Source: an uncultured Bacilli bacterium | GTDB lineage: Bacteria; Bacillota_I; Bacilli_A; RF39; UBA660 | Direction of reading: 5' to 3' | Length of the DNA stretch: 14,486 nucleotides | NCBI GenBank assembly: GCA_944327425.1 | Contig: CALVHJ010000027.1 | Coordinates: 1 to 14,486 of the forward strand | Shown here: in pieces, positions 6,698 to 13,845 of the stretch | How the letters are laid out: each line of letters opens with the position of its first letter | Numbering within the stretch: position 1 is the first letter of the stretch | Translations under genes and position numbers: made by a program | The notes under the pieces: generated by a model | The model's input: the letters and a program-made list of their open reading frames with translations, nothing else | What the model was told of the DNA's origin: nothing | Databases searched by the model: none

Positions 6698-7816
6698 ATG
6701 AATAAATGGGTTAAAATATCTTTAAGTGTTTTACTAGTAATTCTTATTATTTTCATTATATCTATAACGATTTTAAAAATATTTTCTAGCAAAACCAAAG
6801 AAGAAGAAAAAGATAAAAGTGCCTATAATTTAACATCAGTAAATGTTATGAAAGAATTAGATTTATATGAAGAAATAAATAATCATGAATACTCTAAAAC
6901 AGTTGAAGTATTACTAGAAAGCAATAATTTTAAAAAAGAATATCTAAATTATTACTACGATATAGAATATAAAAATATTACAAATTTTAGTACTATAATA
7001 AATCGTTTATTAGACAAAAACTATAATAGCGAAGAAATAAACTACATAACAACGAATATAAGCGATAATATCAACATAATATTAAATATGGATTATATAA
7101 ATATATTAGCATATAAAGATATTACCAACTTTGATATAAGCAAAATAGAAAGATATTTATCTTATCAAGAAGAAAACCAAAATTATGACTTGGCAACTAT
7201 TGTTACTTATGTAAATATTGGTTTAGATAAAGAAGGTTATTCCGAATATACTACTTACACTACTGAAGAAGCTTTAAATGATTTAACAATACTTGTAAAC
7301 AAATATCATAAATTACCAGATGATTATGAACCAAATGATTTAGTAGCATTATCTTACAATTCTGGTTATACATACACACTTAGAAGAGAAGCAGCTACTG
7401 CCTATGAAGAACTTGTTAGTGCTGCTCTCTTAGATAATGTCATAATTTATCCATTTAGTGCTTATCGTTCCTATAATACCCAAAATAAACTTTATAATAA
7501 TTATGTAGCTAGAGATGGTGTAAAAGCTGCTGATACTTATTCAGCCAGACCAGGATTCTCTGAACATCAATTAGGATTAGCAATAGACGTTAGAAGCAAC
7601 ACTTTACTAGATAATCTAACTGAAAAAGACTATGAATGGATGCTTAGTAACTCTTATGAATACGGCTTTATTGTAAGATACCCTAAAGGATGTCAACACA
7701 TTACTCAATTTATGGAAGAACCATGGCATTTAAGATATCTAGGAGTAGAACTAGCTACCAAAGTTCATAATTCAGGACTAACCTATGATGAATACTATGA
7801 TTTATACATGAAATAA
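6698..7816 (+). CDS. Membrane-anchored M15/VanY-type D,D-carboxypeptidase
   Basis: A 372-residue protein that should trim the terminal D-Ala from peptidoglycan stem peptides outside the membrane. Residues 6-28 form an uncleaved signal anchor or signal peptide without a lipobox. Residues 30-180 form a helical region with no recognised domain, ending in TYVNIGLDKEGY, a block commonly found before this catalytic domain in Firmicutes. The M15B domain covers about 190-370. SEHQLGLAIDV gives zinc ligands His290 and Asp297, EPWHLR gives catalytic Glu341 and ligand His344, and YRSYNTQ (256-262) carries the conserved arginine. All catalytic residues are present, so it should be active. Its presence implies a peptidoglycan wall. 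It has its own promoter and terminator and so is a single-gene unit. A VanY-like resistance role is possible, but no van cluster is present and wall maturation is more likely. Confidence 0.88.
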   Translation: MNKWVKISLSVLLVILIIFIISITILKIFSSKTKEEEKDKSAYNLTSVNVMKELDLYEEINNHEYSKTVEVLLESNNFKKEYLNYYYDIEYKNITNFSTIINRLLDKNYNSEEINYITTNISDNINIILNMDYINILAYKDITNFDISKIERYLSYQEENQNYDLATIVTYVNIGLDKEGYSEYTTYTTEEALNDLTILVNKYHKLPDDYEPNDLVALSYNSGYTYTLRREAATAYEELVSAALLDNVIIYPFSAYRSYNTQNKLYNNYVARDGVKAADTYSARPGFSEHQLGLAIDVRSNTLLDNLTEKDYEWMLSNSYEYGFIVRYPKGCQHITQFMEEPWHLRYLGVELATKVHNSGLTYDEYYDLYMK

Positions 7817-7846
7817 ACTCAAGACAAATAATCTTGAGTTATTTTA
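7816..7846. terminator. Terminator between the M15 gene and the convergent small gene
   Basis: AACTCAAGA (7816-7824) and TCTTGAGTT (7832-7840) form a perfect 9-bp stem with a 7-nt loop, followed by ATTTTAT on the plus strand. On the minus strand the stem ends AGTT followed by TATTTC, so it may also stop transcripts arriving from the 69-residue gene. It touches the last base of the M15 stop codon. Confidence 0.75.
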
Positions 7847-7872
7847 TATGAAAAAATTAACAATATAACTAA

Positions 7873-8082
7873 TTACATGAAACTTCTAGAAGCATCTGAT
7901 TCACGCTCTATTGAGAGTCCCATCATAGTCATAGCTCTATTCAAATATTCCTGTTGCATCTCTGGTGTTAAATTAGAATTATTAGCAAGCATCAACATAT
8001 TATTAACACGTTGTTGTTCCAACAATTCTTTTTGATTATTTATAATAATATCAAAAGCCGCCTTCATTTCTGGATCCATCAT
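7873..8082 (-). CDS. Small methionine-rich hypothetical protein (69 residues)
   Basis: No family is recognised. The start is assigned at 8082 (or the adjacent ATG at 8079) because TAGGAGGT lies at the right distance upstream (GGAGG 8093-8089). A longer in-frame reading from 8163 has no ribosome binding site and would run through the rplQ terminator region. The product MMDPEMKAAFDII... is predicted to be two amphipathic helices around a polar turn (ANNSNLTPEMQQ). Ten of 69 residues are methionine; there is no cysteine or tryptophan and no membrane segment or signal peptide. It lies just behind the ribosomal operon in the same direction. It may be expressed by read-through or from the weak promoter at 8101-8129. 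Helix content and surface-like composition suggest a binding or adaptor protein, which is inference. Confidence 0.7.
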   Translation of the reverse strand: MMDPEMKAAFDIIINNQKELLEQQRVNNMLMLANNSNLTPEMQQEYLNRAMTMMGLSIERESDASRSFM

Positions 8083-8100
8083 ATTATACCTCCTAACCCA

Positions 8101-8129
8101 ATTATACAAAATAAAATATCTCAAGAAAA
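8101..8129 (-). promoter_or_regulatory. Weak candidate promoter of the small methionine-rich gene
   Basis: On the minus strand a perfect TATAAT (8106-8101) stands 18 bases before the ATG at 8082. The hexamer 17 bp upstream is only TTTTCT (8129-8124). Because a terminator closes the ribosomal operon at 8168-8186, a separate promoter is plausible, but the -35 is poor. Confidence 0.4.
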
Positions 8130-8161
8130 TAGATTTGCTAAATAATTGACATAAATTATAC

Positions 8162-8186
8162 AAAAAAGAACTGTAAAATACAGTCC
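8162..8186 (-). terminator. Rho-independent terminator of the spc/alpha operon
   Basis: On the minus strand GGACTGTA (8186-8179) pairs with TACAGTTC (8175-8168), eight pairs with one G-U, around a TTT loop, followed by TTTTTT (8167-8162). It begins directly after the rplQ stop codon. Confidence 0.85.
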
Positions 8187-8528
8187 TTAAACAAGTTCAA
8201 GTCTAACTTGTAATGCATCATCACCATGGCGTTCATTAAGCTTAATAATTCTTGTATAACCACCATTTCTAGTTTCATAACGCTTAGCAAGTTCATCAAA
8301 AACTTTATTAACAACATCACTGTCGTTGTAAAGAAAAGCTAAAGCTTTTCTTCTACTAACTAAAGTACCTTTCTTACCATAAGTAATCATCTTATCAACA
8401 AATTTTCTTACTTCTTTGGCTCTAGCTTCCGTTGTAACAACATATTCGTTCATAATTACATCACGGGTAATATTAGCAAGGATACTTCTTCTATGTCTAG
8501 ACTCCCTACTTAATTTTCTATATTGCAT
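8187..8528 (-). CDS. rplQ: 50S ribosomal protein L17
   Basis: A 113-residue large-subunit protein near the peptide exit tunnel, last gene of the alpha operon as in other Firmicutes. The start MQYRKLSRESRHRRSILAN and the end GGYTRIIKLNERHGDDALQ are diagnostic. Length is normal for the Bacillota form (about 115-120). The ribosome binding site TAAGGAGG overlaps the stop codon of rpoA, 11 bases upstream, so translation is linked to rpoA. A terminator follows at once. Confidence 0.97.
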   Translation of the reverse strand: MQYRKLSRESRHRRSILANITRDVIMNEYVVTTEARAKEVRKFVDKMITYGKKGTLVSRRKALAFLYNDSDVVNKVFDELAKRYETRNGGYTRIIKLNERHGDDALQVRLELV

Positions 8529-8539
8529 GTTAGTCCTCC

Positions 8540-9484
8540 TTAATCTCTAAATTTAAGTCCCATTTCTGCTACTTTATCTAAAACTTCTTTAAGTGATTTT
8601 TTACCTAAATTACGTATTTTCGTAACTTCAACTTCTCTTTTAGAAATAAGATCTTGAACAGTATGAATACCAGCTCTTTTTAGACAGTTGTAAGCTCTAA
8701 CAGAGAATTCAATTTCTTCAATCGGTGTTTCCAAAGTTTTAGTAATTGTATCCACTTTCTTTTCTTGCATTAAACCAGTAATATCGCTAATACTATTTAA
8801 ATCAGCAATAATATTAAAGTGTTCAATTAATATTCTAGCAGCAAGTGCCATAGCTTCCTCTGGCATCATAGCTCCATCGGTATTAATTTCCATTATTAGT
8901 TTATCATAGTTTTCATTTTGTCCAACACGAGTAGATTCTACATCATATTTAACAAGTTCAATAGGAGAATAATTAGAATCAATTGCAATTACTCCCACTT
9001 TATTTTCTGCAAATAATTTCTTATTTTCTTTTGCATCAACATAACCTTTACCGTTAAAAACAGTTACTTCCATGTCGATTTTACCACCCTGGGCTAAGTT
9101 ACAAATAACTAAGTCTGGATTAATAATATCAACATCAGCATTTTTTTCAAAATCACCTGCGGTAACAGCTCCTTCGGTATTTTTAAATAAATGCAATGTT
9201 TTAACTTCATCAGTATGATTTTTAACAACAACATTTTTAAGAGCTAAAACAATACTTGTTACGTCTTCTACAACTCCATCAATTTTTTGAAATTCATGAA
9301 GCACACCTTCAATTTTAACAGAAGTAATTGCACTTCCTGGTAAGCTTGATAGCATTACTCTTCTTAAAGCATTTCCAATAGTTGTTCCAAAACCTCTTTC
9401 AAGGGGTTCTAATTCAAATTTTCCATAATAATTGCTTTCTTGGTATTCACTTATTTTATATTCTGGCTTTTCAAAACTAATCAT
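8540..9484 (-). CDS. rpoA: DNA-directed RNA polymerase subunit alpha
   Basis: A 314-residue subunit that dimerises to start RNA polymerase assembly. The N-terminal domain (about 1-230) shows ERGFGTTIGNALRRVMLSSLPG at residues 29-50, the dimer and beta-binding block. A linker at about 231-245 leads to the C-terminal domain (about 248-314). That domain has EEIEFSVRAYNCLKRAGI, whose Arg in SVRA matches the UP-element and activator contact Arg265 of E. coli, and the helix-hairpin-helix-like IRNLGKKSLKEV. Length is normal. GGAGAGGTT precedes the start, and 28 bases separate it from rpsK. Confidence 0.98.
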   Translation of the reverse strand: MISFEKPEYKISEYQESNYYGKFELEPLERGFGTTIGNALRRVMLSSLPGSAITSVKIEGVLHEFQKIDGVVEDVTSIVLALKNVVVKNHTDEVKTLHLFKNTEGAVTAGDFEKNADVDIINPDLVICNLAQGGKIDMEVTVFNGKGYVDAKENKKLFAENKVGVIAIDSNYSPIELVKYDVESTRVGQNENYDKLIMEINTDGAMMPEEAMALAARILIEHFNIIADLNSISDITGLMQEKKVDTITKTLETPIEEIEFSVRAYNCLKRAGIHTVQDLISKREVEVTKIRNLGKKSLKEVLDKVAEMGLKFRD

Positions 9485-9512
9485 ATTTCTAACCTCTCCT
9501 CTAACTTTCTAA

Positions 9513-9896
9513 TTAATTTCTCGGACGTTTTGGTGGACGACAACCATTATGTGGTACTGGTGTTTCATCAGTAATTGAAGTAATTTCAAGACCTGCAGCT
9601 TGAAGTGAACGAATAGCAGTCTCTCTTCCTGAACCAAGTCCTTTAACAACAACATCAACCTTTTTAACACCCTGTTCCTGTGCTGCTTTTGCAGCCGCAT
9701 CAGCAGCAATACCAGCAGCAAAAGGAGTTTTCTTTTTACTTCCTTTATAACCAATAGTCCCACTTGATGCCCAAGCTATAACACTACCATCTTTTTCTGT
9801 AATAGTAACAATTGTATTATTATAAGTAGAATGAATATGAGCTACAGCTTCCGGAATATTCTTTTTTACTTTTCTTTTTCTTCTATTATATGCCAT
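9513..9896 (-). CDS. rpsK: 30S ribosomal protein S11
   Basis: A 127-residue small-subunit platform protein that binds 16S rRNA near the decoding site. Diagnostic blocks are AHIHSTYNNTIVTIT, GYKGSKKKTPFAA and the end TPVPHNGCRPPKRPRN. Length is normal. The lysine-rich N terminus (MAYNRRKRKVKKNIPE) is the usual Firmicutes form. It lies 12 bases after rpsM and 28 bases before rpoA. Confidence 0.98.
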   Translation of the reverse strand: MAYNRRKRKVKKNIPEAVAHIHSTYNNTIVTITEKDGSVIAWASSGTIGYKGSKKKTPFAAGIAADAAAKAAQEQGVKKVDVVVKGLGSGRETAIRSLQAAGLEITSITDETPVPHNGCRPPKRPRN

Positions 9897-9908
9897 TATT
9901 TATCCCAC

Positions 9909-10283
9909 CTACTTTCCAGCTTTTTTCTTATTTGCTACTACTTTACCTCTACCCTTACGAGTATGAGCATTACGGTTTGTTCTTTGACCTCTTACCGGAA
10001 GTCCTTTTTTATGTCTAACTCCTTGGTAGCAGTTAATTTCCATTTTGTTTTTTATGCTCATTTGCACATTTCTACGTAAATCACCTTCTACAACATGATT
10101 TTCAACCTCTTTACGTAAACGAGCAATTTCTGCATCTGTTAAATCCTTAACTTTTGTCTCTGGATTAACATCTGCATTCAAGCAAATTGTTTTACCTAAA
10201 CTTTTACCAATACCATAGATAGCTGTTAAGCCAATCCAAATTTGTTTTTCACTTGGTAATTCAATGTTCTTAATACGTGCCAT
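9909..10283 (-). CDS. rpsM: 30S ribosomal protein S13
   Basis: A 124-residue protein of the 30S head that contacts tRNA and forms intersubunit bridges with L5. Family blocks: MARI at the start, LTAIYGIGKS (helix-two-turn-helix), EGDLRRNVQ, YQGVRHKKGLPVRGQRT and the basic tail HTRKGRGKVVANKKK. Length is normal. AGGAGGA precedes the start. It sits 13 bases after rpmJ. Confidence 0.98.
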   Translation of the reverse strand: MARIKNIELPSEKQIWIGLTAIYGIGKSLGKTICLNADVNPETKVKDLTDAEIARLRKEVENHVVEGDLRRNVQMSIKNKMEINCYQGVRHKKGLPVRGQRTNRNAHTRKGRGKVVANKKKAGK

Positions 10284-10296
10284 ATTTCCTCCTCAC

Positions 10297-10410
10297 TTAT
10301 CCTTGGGTTTGTTTGTGTTTTGGATTTTCACAAATAACCATAACTTTACCTTTTCTTCTAATAATTTTACATTTTTTACAAATTTTCTTTACTGATGGTC
10401 TAACTTTCAT
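10297..10410 (-). CDS. rpmJ: 50S ribosomal protein L36
   Basis: A 37-residue protein of the large subunit, translated MKVRPSVKKICKKCKIIRRK and ending KHKQTQG. The zinc ligands are complete (Cys11, Cys14, Cys27, His32), so this is the C+ zinc-binding paralogue. ATG at 10410 has GGAGGTATAAATT upstream. It lies between infA and rpsM, the standard Firmicutes place. The last residues (HKQTQG) replace the HKQRQG usual in the family. Confidence 0.97.
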   Translation of the reverse strand: MKVRPSVKKICKKCKIIRRKGKVMVICENPKHKQTQG

Positions 10411-10424
10411 AATTTATACCTCCA

Positions 10425-10676
10425 TTATCTTTTATTCCATGTTATCCGCCCACGTGTTAAATCATAAGGCGAGAGTTCAATTGTTACCGTATCACCTGGT
10501 AGAATACGAATCATATTTACTCGCATTTTACCAGAAACGTAGGCTTTTACAGTAAATCCATTTTGAAGTTCTACTAAGTAATCACTGCCCTTAAGGACTT
10601 CAATAACTTTGCCTTCAACTTCAATTTTTTCCTCTTTTGTTTTCTGATTAACATCATTTCTATAATTTTTCTTCAT
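10425..10676 (-). CDS. infA: Translation initiation factor IF-1, N-terminally extended
   Basis: An 83-residue S1/OB-fold protein that binds the 30S A site during initiation. The core from IEVEGKVIEVL through VKAYVSGKMRVNMIRILPGD to LSPYDLTRGRITW is canonical. The usual length is about 72. Here a lysine-rich extension of about 11 residues (MKKNYRNDVNQKTKEEK) replaces MAKED. No internal ATG, GTG or TTG offers a shorter start before the core, so the extension seems real. The start codon overlaps the map stop as ATGA, with AGGAGA about 10 bases upstream, which implies coupling to map. Confidence 0.95.
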   Translation of the reverse strand: MKKNYRNDVNQKTKEEKIEVEGKVIEVLKGSDYLVELQNGFTVKAYVSGKMRVNMIRILPGDTVTIELSPYDLTRGRITWNKR

Positions 10677-11428
10677 TTGCTAATCTCTCCTGTTAATATT
10701 TCATATCCATCTTTTGTAACTACGACCGTATGTTCAAAATGTGCACTTAAAGAGCCATCATCTGTTGAAATAGTCCAATCATTATCATGAAGATAAACGT
10801 ATCTACTACCTAAATTAAGCATTGGTTCTACTGCTATAACCATGCCTGCCTTTAAAGTAACGCCTGTTCCCTCTTTACCATAATTGGGTACATCAGGATC
10901 TTCATGAATATTAGTTCCTACCCCATGACCAACAAGTTCCTCTACAACACTTAAACCATGTTCATGTGCAAATTTCTCAATAGAGGCACCAATATCTCCT
11001 ATTTTAGCACCTTCATGAATTTTATGCAAGCCTGCATACAAAGCAAGTTCAGTATTCTTAACTAAGTTTTGTACTTCTGTGCTTGCCTCACCAATAACAT
11101 AAGTTCTAGCCGCATCGCTATGATATCCATGTATCTCTACACCAATATCAATTGATACTACATCGCCATCTTTGATCCGTCTATTACCAGGTATCCCATG
11201 AACCACTTCATCATTAATAGATACACAAATACTAGCAGGATAACCCTCGTAGTTTAAAAAAGATGGTTTAGCATGGTTTCGAGTAATAAAATCATAAGCA
11301 ATTTTATCTAATTCTTTAGTCTTAACTCCAACCTTTAAATATTTCTTAAGTTCTTCATGAGTTAAATAGTTAAGCCTACCAGCTTCTCTCATGAGTTCTA
11401 TTTCCCGATCACTTTTAATACTAATCAT
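10673..11428 (-). CDS. map: Methionine aminopeptidase, type I
   Basis: A 251-residue M24A metallopeptidase that removes the initiator methionine from nascent proteins. The five metal ligands are visible: Asp94 (SIDIG), Asp105 (HSDAART), His168 (VGHGVG), Glu201 (AVEPML) and Glu232 (SAHFEHT). His77 (VVHGIPG) matches the conserved substrate-contact histidine. There is no N-terminal zinc finger, so it is the short class Ia form. Length is normal (about 250). Its ATG lies inside the end of adk (8-base overlap) and its TGA is shared with the infA start. It is the only gene here clearly ending in TGA, which supports the standard genetic code. Confidence 0.97.
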   Translation of the reverse strand: MISIKSDREIELMREAGRLNYLTHEELKKYLKVGVKTKELDKIAYDFITRNHAKPSFLNYEGYPASICVSINDEVVHGIPGNRRIKDGDVVSIDIGVEIHGYHSDAARTYVIGEASTEVQNLVKNTELALYAGLHKIHEGAKIGDIGASIEKFAHEHGLSVVEELVGHGVGTNIHEDPDVPNYGKEGTGVTLKAGMVIAVEPMLNLGSRYVYLHDNDWTISTDDGSLSAHFEHTVVVTKDGYEILTGEISK

Positions 11429-12131
11429 TTGAACCCCCGCTTTTTAACCTAAATTCCGCCTCTTTACTACTGGTAGAATATTCCGAAGCAACCTTAATTA
11501 CTTCTTTAATAACATCTGTAATTGATTTATCATTTATAGAAATTTTTACTAGTCTATTTTGTTTTTTATAATAATCTATTACCGGACCAGTATTAGTTAA
11601 GTATGAAAGAAAGCGATTTTTGAATGTTACTTCAGTATCATCACTTCTTTTTTCTAATACCGTATTACAATCATCACAAAGATTATCATTTAAAGGCTTA
11701 AAGCCCTCATTATAAAGATGATAACTCCTTTTACAATTAGGACAAATAACTCTTCCTAAAGCCCTTTTAGAAGCTTCTTCCACATCTATATCTAAATAGA
11801 TAACTACATTGTTAGTAACACCTAAACTTGCTAACATTTGATCTAACTTATGAGCTTGTCCTAAAGTTCTTGGGAATCCATCTAGAATAAATAATCTACC
11901 ATTAAGTTTAGTTAACTCATTATTAACTAGACTAATTATTAAATCATCACTAACTAACTTTCCTTTAGTAATAAGTTCATCTATTTCCTTTCCTAGTAAA
12001 GTACCCAAACTAACTTCTGTTCGAAGTAAATCACCTGTAGATAAATGAACATAATTATAATTTTCAACTAGATAATCACTAATAGTTCCTTTGCCAGCGG
12101 CCGGAGGAGCGATAAAAATGATGTTTTTCAT
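11421..12131 (-). CDS. adk: Adenylate kinase with atypical P-loop and extended tail
   Basis: A 236-residue enzyme interconverting ATP + AMP with two ADP. The P-loop reads APPAAGKGT (residues 8-16). The two glycines of the usual G-x-P-G-A-G-K-G-T are alanines here, while GKGT is kept. AMP-site TGDLLR (Arg37), DGFPRT (Arg88), LID-start GRVICP (Arg127), KRSDD (Arg162) and NRF (Arg173) are present. The LID carries a four-cysteine zinc site (C130-x2-C133, C152-x2-C155) typical of Gram-positive Adk. The common length is about 215; here a polar tail of about 20 residues (ASEYSTSSKEAEF and on) follows. The start ATG directly abuts the secY stop (TAAATG). AGAGG about 9 bases upstream is a moderate ribosome binding site. 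It overlaps map by 8 bases. Confidence 0.95.
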   Translation of the reverse strand: MKNIIFIAPPAAGKGTISDYLVENYNYVHLSTGDLLRTEVSLGTLLGKEIDELITKGKLVSDDLIISLVNNELTKLNGRLFILDGFPRTLGQAHKLDQMLASLGVTNNVVIYLDIDVEEASKRALGRVICPNCKRSYHLYNEGFKPLNDNLCDDCNTVLEKRSDDTEVTFKNRFLSYLTNTGPVIDYYKKQNRLVKISINDKSITDVIKEVIKVASEYSTSSKEAEFRLKSGGSND

Positions 12132-13400
12132 TTAACGCAACCTCTTTTTCCTCTCGGCATAATTTCTCGCTGTCAAACTACTTTCTATTTGTTTATATGT
12201 TTCAATAACAACACCCACAACAATTAAAATACCTGTTCCCCCTAAACTAACACTTTGAGGTAAACTAGTAAAAGTAGAAATCATTATCGGAAGTCCTGCT
12301 AAAATTACTAGAAAGACTGCTCCAACTAAAGTAAGTCTTGATAATGTTTTACTAATATAACCACTCGTATCAGCACCCGGTCTAACTCCTGGAATATATC
12401 CTCCATTCTTATTTAAATTTTTACTCATTTCTTCTGGATTCATCGTTAAAAATGTATAAAAATAAGAAAAAGCAAAAATTAAGACAATATATAACAAGAA
12501 ACCAGTCGGTGAAGTATAAATAATATAATTGTTAACAAAATTAACTGCACTTTCATTACCAATCAAGGTAACAATTGTTCCTGGTATTGTTGTAATAACT
12601 GATGCAAATATTACAGGGATAACTCCTGCACTATTAATTTTAATAGGCAAGAATGATTGTTGAGCCCCATATGCACTAGTTGTTCTATTCGAATATTGTA
12701 TTGGAATTCTTCTTTCCGCAAGTTGAACCCAAATAATACCCACAATAATTAAAATATAACAGATAATATACACTAAAAATAGTGTAATACCCAAACCTAT
12801 TTCCATATTACCATTAATAAATGCATTATATACACTTGTAAATACATTAGGCATACTAATTAAAATACCTGCCATAATTAATAATGACTGTCCATTACCT
12901 ATACCTTTTTGGGTTATCTGATCACCCAACCAAAGTAAGAAAGCTGTACCCGCTGTCATAACTAAACTTATTTTTAAGATATCCATCACATCATTAGTAC
13001 TTGCATAAAATACACTTATTGCATAAGCTTGTATAAAGGCAATGATAATACCTAAATATCTAGTAATCTTATTAATTTTTTGTCTACCAACATAACCTTG
13101 TTCTTTCAAATCTTTAAAATAAGGTATAATATCCATTTGCAAAAGTTGGGTAATAATACTTGCTGTAATATAAGGACTAACACCCAACCCAAATATTGAA
13201 AAGCTTTGTAAACCTCCACCACTCATCAAGTTAAAAATTTCTAAGAAGCCTAATTCTTCATAAGCAATAGAAGCTCCCGCCCATGGAATAGTTATATTTA
13301 ACCCCAGAGCAAAAAATCCTAAACAAAATAATGTAAAATAAATTCTTTTTCTTAAGTCTTTATTAGATTTACTAAATATTTTGGTAATTCCTTTAAACAT
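12132..13400 (-). CDS. secY: Protein translocase subunit SecY
   Basis: A 422-residue, ten-helix channel of the Sec translocon, exporting and inserting proteins such as the prepilin and the M15 carboxypeptidase of this window. Diagnostic blocks are the first helix after LRKRIYFTLF, the plug-region stretch SGGGLQSFSIFGLGVSPYI, ITQKGIGNGQSLLI, the loop ERRIPIQYSNR and NLNKNGGYIPGVRPG, and the C-terminal loop motif TARNYAERKKRLR. Length is near the usual 420-435. The start ATG directly follows the rplO stop (TAGATG) with GAGGTGATT upstream, and its stop directly abuts the adk start. Confidence 0.97.
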   Translation of the reverse strand: MFKGITKIFSKSNKDLRKRIYFTLFCLGFFALGLNITIPWAGASIAYEELGFLEIFNLMSGGGLQSFSIFGLGVSPYITASIITQLLQMDIIPYFKDLKEQGYVGRQKINKITRYLGIIIAFIQAYAISVFYASTNDVMDILKISLVMTAGTAFLLWLGDQITQKGIGNGQSLLIMAGILISMPNVFTSVYNAFINGNMEIGLGITLFLVYIICYILIIVGIIWVQLAERRIPIQYSNRTTSAYGAQQSFLPIKINSAGVIPVIFASVITTIPGTIVTLIGNESAVNFVNNYIIYTSPTGFLLYIVLIFAFSYFYTFLTMNPEEMSKNLNKNGGYIPGVRPGADTSGYISKTLSRLTLVGAVFLVILAGLPIMISTFTSLPQSVSLGGTGILIVVGVVIETYKQIESSLTARNYAERKKRLR

Positions 13401-13844
13401 CTAAATCACCTCAGCTTTACCGCCAGCATTTTCTATTTTTGTAACAGAGGCAGATGAGAATCTTTGAGCCTTAACAGTTAACTTCTTAGTAAGTTCTCCA
13501 CTTGCTAAAACTTTAACACCATTAAGTTGTTTTTTTATAATTCCTCTTTCTTTAAGTACTTCAGGAGTAACAACATCACCATCATTAAAGAAACGTTCTA
13601 AATCACTTAAATTAATTGTTGCAAATTTCGTTTCAAAACGAGCATTGTTGAACCCTCTTTTAGGAATTCTTCTATATATAGGAGTTTGTCCACCTTGGAA
13701 CCAAGCACTAATACTTGATCCACTTCTTGATTTTTGTCCTTTTTGTCCACGAGTAGAGGTTTTACCCATACCACTTCCTGGGCCACGTCCAACTCTTTTA
13801 CGAGCCTTTGTTTCGTTTGATTTAGGTAATGATTCTAACTTCAT
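13401..13844 (-). CDS. rplO: 50S ribosomal protein L15
   Basis: A 147-residue large-subunit assembly protein. The N-terminal glycine/arginine-rich extension (KRVGRGPGSGMGKTSTRGQ) and GGQTPIYRRIPKRGF are diagnostic. Length is normal. A longer reading from 13883 would start inside rpsE without a ribosome binding site. ATG 13844 has GGAGGAG upstream and is chosen. It follows the rpsE stop by one base, so no rpmD (L30) gene lies between them, unlike the usual rpsE-rpmD-rplO order. Confidence 0.97.
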   Translation of the reverse strand: MKLESLPKSNETKARKRVGRGPGSGMGKTSTRGQKGQKSRSGSSISAWFQGGQTPIYRRIPKRGFNNARFETKFATINLSDLERFFNDGDVVTPEVLKERGIIKKQLNGVKVLASGELTKKLTVKAQRFSSASVTKIENAGGKAEVI

Positions 13845-13845
13845 A

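Noticed and set aside
6698..7816. Vancomycin resistance VanY
   Set aside because: The catalytic domain belongs to that superfamily, but no vanS/R, vanH, ligase or vanX is adjacent. Ordinary wall maturation explains it better.
8146..8151. Plus-strand TTGACA as a promoter reading antisense into rplQ
   Set aside because: No -10 like hexamer lies 16-18 bases downstream; the nearest (TAAAAT) is 22 bases away. The element sits in an AT-rich terminator region.
8083..8163. 27-residue N-terminal extension of the small methionine-rich protein
   Set aside because: The extended reading starts in the T tract of the rplQ terminator without a ribosome binding site, while TAGGAGGT marks ATG 8082/8079.
9509..9763. 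Leucine-rich minus-strand reading frame of 84 residues
   Set aside because: It lies wholly within rpsK in another frame. Its composition (runs of Leu, Lys, Gln) is that of a shadow.
9831..10555. Two plus-strand reading frames opposite rpsM, rpmJ and infA
   Set aside because: Both are antisense shadows of canonical ribosomal and IF-1 genes, without ribosome binding sites.
10673..10675. Use of UGA as tryptophan (Mycoplasma code)
   Set aside because: Tryptophan is always TGG in the recognised genes, and TGA ends map exactly at the family's usual C terminus with an ATGA start for infA.
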